A stretch of 10,734 nt of DNA from Treponema sp. (GTDB lineage: Bacteria > Spirochaetota > Spirochaetia > Treponematales > Breznakiellaceae), in assembly GCA_031258265.1 (NCBI GenBank), contig JAIRNB010000067.1, positions 1 to 10,734 on the forward strand, given 5' to 3'. This document shows positions 1-5,556 of the stretch, piece after piece; position 1 is the stretch's first letter; each line of letters opens with the position of its first letter. Below the pieces are notes generated by a model. The model was not told the origin of the DNA and searched no databases. It saw only the letters and a program-made list of their open reading frames with translations. A program made the translations under genes and the position numbers.

Positions 1-525
1 GTATGGTTCCTGCCGGTAGGGCGGACTCCCCGCTTTTATAAGTTTTCTCTTGCCTTTATGGATAACCCATCTTTTTTTTAGCCAGCCATCGGACGTATTA
101 TCGGGGGAAACCATGTCAATGTCATCGCCGGCAGGTTTGTTCCGTACCCCAAAAAGAACATCACCAACGTCGCGGGAAAAAGAATTATCGAAAAAATTAA
201 TCTTATCCCAGGTTAAACCACTGTCTTTCGGGCATATCCAATACTGGTCCGCAAGACTTAAACCGTAGCACCGGGCAAGCAGTTCTTTTTCGCTTAATAC
301 GCCTAACATTTCGATGGCTTCCCGCAAACCGGACCGGCTTGCCGGTATCCCCCTGCCCCGCCACCATCCGTTTAAGCTTTCCCTTTGCGGGATGTTATTG
401 GGCGCGGTTCCGACGGGAAAATGTTCTGCGGTATAGATTTTATTTATTTCAGTAATAAAACCGATTTTATCATCCATGGATATATCGGCAACGGGGATTC
501 TTTTGTGCATAAGGGTATAAAACAT
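1..525 (-). CDS. HipA-like kinase-family protein, 3' end outside window
   Basis: The frame is open for 175 codons from the ATG at 525 to the window edge, so the protein is N-terminal only. It contains NGWWRGRGIPASR (52-64), CYGLSLADQYW (86-96), NFFDNSFSRDVGDVLFG (110-126), SPDNTSDGWLKKRW (140-153) and LIKAGS (162-167). I recognise this series from HipA-domain proteins common in Firmicutes and other gut bacteria, often beside phage or toxin-antitoxin-like genes. In HipA kinases the lysine region binds ATP and the catalytic core follows, which would lie beyond the window. The start at 525 is preferred because the family usually begins close to an LMHK-IPVADI segment and GGCAGG lies 6 bases upstream. 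An in-frame ATG at 555 would add ten residues. No frameshift is seen. Family placement is by motif memory; substrate and role are unknown. Confidence 0.72.
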   Translation of the reverse strand, partial: MFYTLMHKRIPVADISMDDKIGFITEINKIYTAEHFPVGTAPNNIPQRESLNGWWRGRGIPASRSGLREAIEMLGVLSEKELLARCYGLSLADQYWICPKDSGLTWDKINFFDNSFSRDVGDVLFGVRNKPAGDDIDMVSPDNTSDGWLKKRWVIHKGKRKLIKAGSPPYRQEPY

Positions 526-1071
526 AATCTGCCTGCCAGTTTTATCGTACCATATCATGGGGCTAATGTCAAACTGATCGGCATTTCCGAAGGATGATGC
601 TATATTCAAGATATTGTGTTTGACGATTCAGAACGCGAGTGAGAAATGGACCATGCCGATACGGGATTGGGGACAGGCGTAAACCAGTTCGCTATTGAGT
701 TTGGATTTGAGCCCCTATCCGATACCAGTATTCCGCGGAAGCACCGTCTCCCGCAACATCACTATAATATGTAGCCGCTGGCAGCGCTCCCCTGCCTTTA
801 AATAGCCGATAAATATTCCCTTAACGAATAACAGACCTGCCATTATAATAACAATCTTTGTCTCCATGTCTATTTCTCCTTTCCAGGCGCCTTCTGAGAT
901 CATATCAGGCTTGTTTTTACAAAAATTTGCCAAATTTCGCATAAGCCCTCACAAACGGACGGCGTTTACCGCTGCTAGTATAACTGTGGCTGTTATTTTG
1001 GAATCCGGGCGTATTCCCGGATTTGACGGGACCGGGTTTTTCCGGCTCCCGGCTGTATTATTTTTACCGGC
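526..1071. other. Gene-poor stretch upstream of the HipA-like gene
   Basis: No recognisable gene was found on either strand here. The minus strand holds one small ORF with a good ribosome binding site (listed separately) and several short broken frames, for example one reading AATYYSDVAGDGASAEYWYR near 722-777 with no start of its own. This could be decayed coding sequence or chance. Near the right end are two GC-rich inverted repeats: AATCCGGG/CCCGGATT at 1002-1023, and an imperfect one around 1027-1053. Neither is followed by a T tract on either strand, so neither is called a terminator. Confidence 0.5.
715..867 (-). CDS. Possible small membrane protein (50 aa)
   Basis: The ATG at 867 is preceded by AAGGAG with an 8-base spacer, the best ribosome binding site in the gene-poor left part of the window. 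The predicted peptide starts METKIVIIMAGLLFVKGIF, so residues 4-23 form one hydrophobic helix, followed by a short basic tail rich in Arg and Leu. I do not recognise it. An in-frame ATG at 942 would add 25 residues but has a poorer site. The tail after the helix looks unconserved and may be out of frame with an older gene. It may be a real single-pass small protein, a decayed gene start, or chance. Confidence 0.3.
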   Translation of the reverse strand: METKIVIIMAGLLFVKGIFIGYLKAGERCQRLHIIVMLRETVLPRNTGIG

Positions 1072-1683
1072 TTAGCGGCGGCTAAGGGCCCCGTGGATAC
1101 AGGAGGCGATAAGGGGGGCCAGGCTAAGGACAAGGAGGGGAAAACCCAGTTCCAGTTCCTGGCGGAAAAAGGCCCAGTAAACGGTGGCGGCCAGAAAGGG
1201 CAGAACCAGAAGCCCCAGGGCGGCGAAGATCCGGGCAAAGAGACGGCCTCCGGCGGCGATGGCCCCCAGGAAGGGAAGCCCCCCGGCAATACCGGTCCAA
1301 AGCAGGGGGCAAAGCACGAGGAGAACGGGGTCTCCCCGGGAACTCCAGCTTACCGCCCGCAGAGCCCCCATGGGGATGATCCAGAGCAGGGCAAAATCGG
1401 TAAAATCCAGGGGCCCTGCGATTATCCGCAAGGCCGCCATAAGCAGGTATACAAGAAGGGGAATCAGAACCGGCAGGACGGCCAAATCGATGGCGCCGGA
1501 AAGCCAGCGGGAAAAACCGAATCCTCCGGGCCTCACCAGGGCGCCGAAGAAAAACTGGAACAGGGCGGCGATGCTTCCCAGGAGCAGGGCCCAGACCCCC
1601 CCGGCGCCGGATTCTTCCCGGGGGGAAACGGAACGCCAAAAAAGATAAAACAGGGGGGTCCAGAGGAAGCAAAAGAGGCTCAT
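1072..1683 (-). CDS. Polytopic membrane protein of unknown function
   Basis: This gene encodes about 203 residues starting MSLFCFLWTPLFYLFW. There are roughly six or seven hydrophobic segments: near residues 2-18, 28-50, 62-85, 93-110, 115-143, 148-168 and 175-195. They are separated by short Arg/Ser/Gly loops. No catalytic motif or named family is recognised. The frame is open upstream to 1866, but the upstream part (poly-Pro, Arg-rich, low hydrophobicity) looks non-coding, so the first ATG just before the first helix is chosen. A promoter-like pair (TTGAGA, 17 bases, TATTTT) ends about 6 bases before this ATG, and AAGG abuts it, so the message may be leaderless. The gene is divergent from infC. 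A long open plus-strand frame through the same region (1093-1689) is a shadow caused by high GC. Confidence 0.6.
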   Translation of the reverse strand: MSLFCFLWTPLFYLFWRSVSPREESGAGGVWALLLGSIAALFQFFFGALVRPGGFGFSRWLSGAIDLAVLPVLIPLLVYLLMAALRIIAGPLDFTDFALLWIIPMGALRAVSWSSRGDPVLLVLCPLLWTGIAGGLPFLGAIAAGGRLFARIFAALGLLVLPFLAATVYWAFFRQELELGFPLLVLSLAPLIASCIHGALSRR

Positions 1684-1689
1684 CCTTGA

Positions 1690-1718
1690 AAAATACCACA
1701 GGGTACTCCGGTTCTCAA
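1690..1718 (-). promoter_or_regulatory. Candidate promoter of the membrane-protein gene
   Basis: On the minus strand, TTGAGA (1713-1718) is separated by 17 bases from TATTTT (1690-1695). A TG dinucleotide lies one base before the -10, giving an extended -10. The expected start of transcription falls at or within a base or two of the ATG at 1683, implying a leaderless or nearly leaderless message. The call rests on sequence match only; the -10 matches consensus at four of six positions. Confidence 0.35.
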
Positions 1719-1985
1719 GGACTCTCCCCTGCCTGCGGACAGGTGACTGACACCAAAAAAAGGGGGGGTAGTGGAGAAGACCGGACCGGGCGGAGCCCGG
1801 GAGGACTTCGAAACGAGGGGGGGCCGGGATGAGGGCTGTAGGCTGTACAGCGGATAATGCGGCCAAGCTTTAGCTTGGCCGGTATGGGGCCGTGTCAAAA
1901 ACAGCCGTGCCCTGGGGGCCGGATTCCCGGCTTTTGGAATTTATGCGCTCCCCCTCCTTAACTGTGAAATGATTCGCGGGCGACA
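1719..1985. other. Intergenic region between divergent genes
   Basis: No coding region is supported. It contains a G-rich run, a tandem GGCTGTA duplication at 1834-1847 and the palindrome at 1861-1880. A weak GCCGG/CCGGC inverted repeat lies near 1918-1932. None of these is followed by a T tract. Confidence 0.45.
1861..1880. repeat. Perfect 20-bp palindrome
   Basis: GGCCAAGCTTTAGCTTGGCC forms an 8-bp stem with a TTTA loop, or nine pairs with a two-base loop. No T tract follows on either strand, so it is not a classical terminator. It lies about 130 bp upstream of the infC promoter and 180 bp upstream of the divergent gene. It could be a protein-binding palindrome or a dispersed extragenic repeat. 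Confidence 0.5.
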
Positions 1986-2015
1986 TAGACAAAAGCGTAT
2001 CGTTACTGGTATAAT
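1986..2015 (+). promoter_or_regulatory. Promoter of the infC-rpmI-rplT operon
   Basis: TAGACA (1986-1991), an 18-base spacer and a perfect TATAAT (2010-2015) preceded by TGG form a strong extended -10 sigma-70-type promoter. Transcription should start near 2022, giving a leader of about 40 bases that ends in GGAGGAGG before the TTG start of infC. No long leader of the kind used for L20 control in Bacillus is visible here. Confidence 0.7.
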
Positions 2016-2062
2016 TCTGATTTATAGCCGTTCCCTGGCTTAGCGGGGGTGGAGGAGGTCAG

Positions 2063-2581
2063 TTGTCGGATAAGGATTTAAGGATAAATGAGCAGATCCG
2101 GGTGAGGGAAGTACGTCTTATCCGGGATGAGGGGGAACAACAGGGGATCATGGGTACCCTGGAGGCCCTTAATATTGCCAGGGGTATTGGTCTTGATCTG
2201 GTGGAGGTGGCTCCCCAGGCTAACCCGCCGGTGGTCAAGATTATGGATTACGGCAAATTTAAATTCGAAAACGAAAAGAAGGTCCGGGATTCCAAGAAAA
2301 AGCAGAAGCTGCTCAAGTTAAAGGAAATCCGGATGCAGCCAAAAATTGACGATCATGATTTGGATTTTAAGTCTAAGCATGTGCGGGAATTTTTGGGGGA
2401 AGGTAATAAGGTCAAGGTGACGGTTCGTTTTCGCGGCCGCGAGCTTGCCCATACCGAACTGGGGCTGGTGGTTCTAAAGGATGTTCTGGCCCGGGTGGAA
2501 GGGGATTATGTAATGGATAAACCGCCTGCCATGGAGGGGCGGTTTATGTCTATGGTGTTAAGTCCCAAGTCCAAAAAATAA
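2063..2581 (+). CDS. infC: Translation initiation factor IF-3
   Basis: The 172-residue protein matches IF-3 over its whole length. The N-terminal domain (about 5-75) carries RINEQIRVREVRLI and the conserved IMDYGKFKFE. A lysine-rich linker (about 80-90) leads to the C-terminal domain, with KEIRMQPKIDDHDLDFK, a KVTVRFRGRE segment and the GRFMSMVLSPK end. IF-3 binds the 30S subunit, blocks 50S joining and checks initiator tRNA and start codon. The start is TTG at 2063, set by GGAGGAGG at 2051-2058 and by the usual distance to RINE. Rare infC starts (AUU in E. coli) allow IF-3 autocontrol; a UUG start could be discriminated against in the same way, which is an inference. It is the first gene of the infC-rpmI-rplT operon. 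Confidence 0.97.
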   Translation: MSDKDLRINEQIRVREVRLIRDEGEQQGIMGTLEALNIARGIGLDLVEVAPQANPPVVKIMDYGKFKFENEKKVRDSKKKQKLLKLKEIRMQPKIDDHDLDFKSKHVREFLGEGNKVKVTVRFRGRELAHTELGLVVLKDVLARVEGDYVMDKPPAMEGRFMSMVLSPKSKK

Positions 2582-2597
2582 TATACGGAGCGGCAAA

Positions 2598-2798
2598 ATG
2601 CCCAAGATGAAGACCAAGAAAAGCGCGGCCAAGCGGTATTCCTTTACGGGGAGCGGCAAGGTAAAATACAAGAAGCAAAACCTGCGGCATATCCTTACCA
2701 AAAAGGCCGCCAAGCGGAAACGGAATCTCCGTCACGGGGGTATTCTTTCCAGCGACAACACGGGGGTTATTAAGAAGCAGATGCTGCCTTACGGTTAA
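2598..2798 (+). CDS. rpmI: Large-subunit ribosomal protein bL35
   Basis: This 66-residue, very basic protein starts MPKMKTKKSAAKRYSFTGSG and carries KVKYKKQNLRHILTKK and KRKRNLR, the diagnostic bL35 pattern at normal length. bL35 is a structural protein of the 50S subunit. It starts 16 bases after infC, with GGAG about 10 bases before the ATG. The stop codon lies inside a terminator-like hairpin (2784-2810), so ribosome release and hairpin folding may be linked. Confidence 0.97.
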   Translation: MPKMKTKKSAAKRYSFTGSGKVKYKKQNLRHILTKKAAKRKRNLRHGGILSSDNTGVIKKQMLPYG

Positions 2799-2810
2799 GG
2801 CGGGTTTTTT
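2784..2810 (+). terminator. Terminator-like hairpin spanning the rpmI stop codon
   Basis: GCCTTA (2786-2791) pairs with TAAGGC (2796-2801) around the loop CGGT. A C-G and a U-G pair extend the stem outward (2784-2785 with 2802-2803). One G and then six T (2805-2810) follow. The TAA stop of rpmI (2796-2798) lies in the 3' arm, so a terminating ribosome would cover the hairpin. Efficiency is probably partial. Confidence 0.6.
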
Positions 2811-2860
2811 CAGGGTTTGTGGCCGGAGGTTTGCCGCGTTTCGTGTGTAACACCCCCGGG

Positions 2861-2884
2861 AATCGCCGTTGAGGCGATTTTTTT
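2861..2884 (+). terminator. Intrinsic terminator or attenuator upstream of rplT
   Basis: AATCGCC (2861-2867), loop GTTGA and GGCGATT (2873-2879) form a perfect 7-bp stem that runs into an uninterrupted T tract through 2884. This is the most canonical terminator shape in the window, yet it lies inside the conserved rpmI-rplT operon, 69 bases before rplT. No convincing promoter is visible between it and rplT, so readthrough or regulated antitermination is likely. Confidence 0.72.
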
Positions 2885-2898
2885 ACTTTGAAACAAGG

Positions 2899-2934
2899 GC
2901 TTATTCCCAAAGCGCAAGCGGGTTTGGGGAGAGC
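2899..2934 (+). promoter_or_regulatory. Stem-loop ahead of the rplT ribosome binding site
   Basis: GCTT (2899-2902) pairs with GAGC (2931-2934). After a bulged A, TTCCCAAA (2904-2911) pairs with TTTGGGGA (2923-2930). Inside, GC/GC closes a GCAA tetraloop, leaving a three-G bulge on the 3' side. The rplT Shine-Dalgarno (2941-2946) starts 6 bases after it and is not sequestered. L20 is known to repress its own operon by binding mRNA in E. coli and Bacillus subtilis. Whether this is such a site is an inference. Confidence 0.45.
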
Positions 2935-2952
2935 TTCATTAAGGAGAAGGAA

Positions 2953-3318
2953 ATGCCAAGAGCGGTAGATGGTCCTAAGCGGAAAAATCATCGAAAGAAG
3001 ATTCTAAAGCAGGCCAAGGGGTACTGGGGCCGGAGACACTCGAATTATAAGACCGCGAAAGACGCGGTTACCAAGAGCCTCTTTTACGCCTACCGGGACC
3101 GGCGGGACCGGAAGGGCGATTTCCGGCGTATCTGGATCATCAGGATCAACGCGGCCTGCCGGACGGAGGGAATTAGTTATTCCCGGCTGATAGACGGCCT
3201 TTCAAAGGCGGGAGTGGGGATCGACAGGAAAGCCCTGGCCTATTTGGCGGTGAATGATCCGGCGGCTTTTAAGGCGGTAGTAGCCCGGGCGCAGTCGGCC
3301 CTGGCGCCGGTAGGCTGA
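2953..3318 (+). CDS. rplT: Large-subunit ribosomal protein bL20
   Basis: The 121-residue protein is bL20: an N-terminal basic extension starting MPRAVDGPKRKNHRKKILKQ, then KGYWGRRHSNYKTAKDAV, a YRDRRDRKGDFRRIWI core and the C-terminal domain with INAACRTEGISYSRLIDGL. bL20 is needed early in 50S assembly and can also bind its own mRNA. The start is the ATG at 2953, preceded by AAGGAGAAGG; the frame is open upstream, but that part runs through the terminator and is not protein-like. The 154-bp gap to rpmI is unusually large for this operon and is filled with RNA structure. Confidence 0.97.
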   Translation: MPRAVDGPKRKNHRKKILKQAKGYWGRRHSNYKTAKDAVTKSLFYAYRDRRDRKGDFRRIWIIRINAACRTEGISYSRLIDGLSKAGVGIDRKALAYLAVNDPAAFKAVVARAQSALAPVG

Positions 3319-3329
3319 GGGAGTTTGCC

Positions 3330-3923
3330 ATGGTTACCCTTGAGCAGGTCAGGCTGCTGGAGACAAAAGTAATCCGGGCCGTTGAATATGTGGAACGGAT
3401 TTCCCGGGAAAATTCCCAACTACAGGGAAAACTCGATTCCTATCAAAGGCGGATTGATGAGCTTGAGGTGTTAATTCAGCAGTTCCGGGAGGATCAGGGC
3501 CGAATCGAAGAGGGTATCCTGGCCGCCCTGGAGCGGTTGAATAAATTTGAGGACGCCATAGAAAAAAGCATCGCCGATCCTTCCTCCCCCCCGCCGGAAC
3601 CCAGGGTTCCTCCGCGGAGGCCGGAAAAGCCTGCCCCCCGGGGGGAAGGCGCTCCTGCTTCCGCCGGGCCCGGAGTGAAAACTATCCCGGAAAGGGAACC
3701 GGAAGCCCCCCCGTCCCTGATGATCGATGAAAGCGCCCTGGACGAAGGCGTTTTGAATGGAAGTACCCTGGATGAAGGCGTCTTGAATGAAAACACCCTG
3801 ATGAGTGAAAGCGCTTTGGCCTTGATGGACGAAAACGACGAAAACAACGGGGATTCCGGCGGGGACGACGGGGACGGTTTTTCCGGTGAAAATCCGGCTG
3901 CCGGGGAACTTGATATTTTCTAA
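3330..3923 (+). CDS. Coiled-coil protein with acidic tail, possible ZapB-like division protein
   Basis: Residues 1-80 form a continuous heptad-rich helix (TLEQVRLLETKVIRAVEYVERI, then NSQLQGKLDSYQRRIDELEVLIQQF), a likely coiled coil. A Pro/Arg-rich linker (about 85-130) and an Asp/Glu/Asn-rich tail follow. The tail contains two exact-frame copies of a 10-residue LDEGVLN unit (DNA 3736-3795). There is no signal peptide or membrane segment, so it should be cytoplasmic. It starts 11 bases after rplT with GAGGGAG ahead of the ATG. It is followed by a gene whose product begins with a ZapA domain. ZapB is a short coiled coil that works with ZapA at the Z-ring, so a division role is plausible. It rests on position and coiled coil only; the 197-residue length exceeds classical ZapB (about 80). 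Confidence 0.75.
   Translation: MVTLEQVRLLETKVIRAVEYVERISRENSQLQGKLDSYQRRIDELEVLIQQFREDQGRIEEGILAALERLNKFEDAIEKSIADPSSPPPEPRVPPRRPEKPAPRGEGAPASAGPGVKTIPEREPEAPPSLMIDESALDEGVLNGSTLDEGVLNENTLMSESALALMDENDENNGDSGGDDGDGFSGENPAAGELDIF
3736..3795 (+). repeat. Two tandem 30-bp coding repeats
   Basis: CCCTGGAYGAAGGCGTYTTG starts both 30-base copies (3736-3765, 3766-3795). The copies differ at only a few bases and encode LDEGVLN plus three variable residues. A third partial copy (CCCTG) follows. The repeat lies in the acidic tail of the coiled-coil protein and keeps frame. Confidence 0.7.
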
Positions 3924-3933
3924 CCGGGGCATT

Positions 3934-3990
3934 ATGAAATTTCATTTTTTGTTTGCCGTTGCGTGCAGTTCCGGGGCCGCGGGGGTGTGA
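3934..3990 (+). CDS. Possible 18-residue leader ORF
   Basis: The ORF reads MKFHFFLFAVACSSGAAGV to a TGA at 3988-3990, six bases before the ATG of the zapA-manA fusion. It resembles the start of a secreted or lipoprotein signal peptide, but nothing follows it. Its own ribosome binding site is weak. It could couple translation to the next gene, be a relic, or be chance; the first 12 bases are also a palindrome followed by T residues. Confidence 0.2.
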   Translation: MKFHFLFAVACSSGAAGV

Positions 3991-3996
3991 ATTTAG

Positions 3997-5547
3997 ATGC
4001 CGCAAAGCAATCTGCGTCTGGAAATCCTGGGAACAAGCATCGGCATTACGGTGGATGAAGAACCCGCCTATTTACAGAAACTCCTCGCCGAGTACAACGC
4101 CAGGGTGGAAACCATACGGCAATCCACCGGCCTTACCGATCCCCTGAAAATCGCCATTCTTACCGGTTACTCGCTTTGTGATGAACTCTACAAGGCGAAG
4201 GAAGAATCGTCCCCGCCGGAAAAAGAAGAGACCCTGCAGCGTACTCTGAAACTTATTACCCGCCTTGACCAGGCCATTACAAGGGACAGTCCTGTAAGCG
4301 CCCAGGAACTCTACATCTTAAAAAATCCGGTAAAACATTACCAATGGGGCTCTCCAAAATGGATACCCGCCATGCTGGGCCTTGATAACGCTGAAGAAGA
4401 ACCCTGGGCGGAACTCTGGATGGGCGCCCATCCCGCCGCCCCTTCAATGCTCTGCGCCCAGGGAACGGAAAAAAGCCTGGAGCAGCTTATCGCCGCCGAT
4501 CCGTCCCGCTATCTGGGGAAGGAATGGGCCGCCGCCGGAACCCTCCCCTTCCTGTTCAAGCTCCTCGCCGCGGCCCGGCCCCTTTCTATCCAGGCCCATC
4601 CCGGCAAGGAACAGGCCCGCCAGGGATGGCTGCGGGAAAATGGGCTGGGTATTCCCCCGGACGCGCCGGACCGGAACTACCGGGACGACAACCACAAGCC
4701 GGAGATTATCTGCGCCCTGAGTCCCTTTACCGCCCTTTGCGGTTTCCGCCCTCCCCTGGAGATCGATTCCCTCCTCTCCCATTTCTTCGCCAATGCCCCC
4801 CTTTCACTGCAAAGCGGCCTTGCCCCCCTTCGGGCGGCCCTGGCAAACACGGGGGAAGGGGCCATGCTTGCCCTGCGGGGTTTTCTGAAGAACCTTTTCG
4901 CGGTTCCCCCGGAACTTAGAAAAGAATTGACAGCCTACGCCCTCTCCGTTCCCGCTTCCCCGGAGTTTCATGGTGAAATTTGGTCCCTGATCCGGCGCTT
5001 CGCGGAACTCTACCCGGAAGATCCGGGAATCCTCTCCCCCCTTTACCTTAATTTGCTGCGCCTTGAACCCGGCGAGGCTATCTACCTTCCCGCGGGGATT
5101 CTCCACGCCTATGTGGAGGGTTTCGGGGTGGAACTGATGGCCAATTCCGATAATGTCCTCCGGGGGGGCCTTAGCTCCAAGCATGTGGATGCGGAAGAAC
5201 TTATGAGGGTCCTCTACTTCCATCCCTTTTTACCGGAATTGCTTAAACCCCAGGTTCAAAGTCCGGCGGCGGGATTCTCCGGGATCTTTACCTATCCCAG
5301 CCCTTGCAAAGAATTTTCCCTTTCGGTCCTCGAAAGCCTGGAGGGGCCCTTCCCCCTCCAGGGCCCGGCGATCATCGTTGTTACCCGGGGCTGTCTCCGC
5401 GCCGCCGGGGGAGAGGCCGGGTGGGAACTTACCCAGGGCCAATCGGCCTTTATCCCCCCGGACTCCGCCCTTAACTTTGGGGGAGACTACAGACTCTACG
5501 CCGCGTCCCTTCCCCCCGCGGCCCCTGAATCCCGCCAAATTCCATAG
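3997..5547 (+). CDS. manA: ZapA domain fused to class I mannose-6-phosphate isomerase
   Basis: Residues 4-70 match ZapA: LRLEILGTSIGITVDEEP, then a helix with AEYN and DPLKIAILTGYSLCDELYK. Residues 78-98 continue the ZapA coiled coil. From about 105 the protein is a full class I phosphomannose isomerase: LKNPVKHYQWGS (108-119), PWAELWMG (136-143), PFLFKLLAAARPLSIQAHP (184-202), HKPE (233-236), LPAGILHAY (364-372) and NSDNVLRGG (383-391). By family knowledge the zinc ligands are Q199, H201, E236 and H370. The enzyme interconverts mannose-6-phosphate and fructose-6-phosphate in the cytoplasm; ZapA stabilises FtsZ filaments. There is no ATG, GTG or TTG in frame across the junction (codons about 79-118), so separate translation is not apparent. 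The ATG at 3997 is preceded by a modest GGGGGTG. A sequencing error joining two genes is the main alternative. Confidence 0.9.
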   Translation: MPQSNLRLEILGTSIGITVDEEPAYLQKLLAEYNARVETIRQSTGLTDPLKIAILTGYSLCDELYKAKEESSPPEKEETLQRTLKLITRLDQAITRDSPVSAQELYILKNPVKHYQWGSPKWIPAMLGLDNAEEEPWAELWMGAHPAAPSMLCAQGTEKSLEQLIAADPSRYLGKEWAAAGTLPFLFKLLAAARPLSIQAHPGKEQARQGWLRENGLGIPPDAPDRNYRDDNHKPEIICALSPFTALCGFRPPLEIDSLLSHFFANAPLSLQSGLAPLRAALANTGEGAMLALRGFLKNLFAVPPELRKELTAYALSVPASPEFHGEIWSLIRRFAELYPEDPGILSPLYLNLLRLEPGEAIYLPAGILHAYVEGFGVELMANSDNVLRGGLSSKHVDAEELMRVLYFHPFLPELLKPQVQSPAAGFSGIFTYPSPCKEFSLSVLESLEGPFPLQGPAIIVVTRGCLRAAGGEAGWELTQGQSAFIPPDSALNFGGDYRLYAASLPPAAPESRQIP

Positions 5548-5556
5548 GCGGATCCG

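Noticed and set aside
600..720. Possible tRNA-like or conserved RNA in the gene-poor region
   Set aside because: No acceptor pairing, anticodon arm or T-arm consensus could be assembled.
1002..1023. AATCCGGG inverted repeat as terminator of the membrane-protein gene
   Set aside because: No T tract follows the stem on the minus strand.
1093..1689. Long plus-strand open frame of 198 codons
   Set aside because: Antisense to the membrane-protein gene; its product is Gly/Pro/Gln/Lys-rich low complexity, as expected for the complement of hydrophobic codons in GC-rich DNA.
2816..2851. Separate rplT promoter between the two terminators
   Set aside because: A TGTAAC -10-like site exists, but no -35 at acceptable spacing.
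2869..2952. N-terminal extension of rplT
   Set aside because: The frame is open, but it begins inside the terminator hairpin; L20 normally starts at MPRA and the ribosome binding site sits just before 2953.
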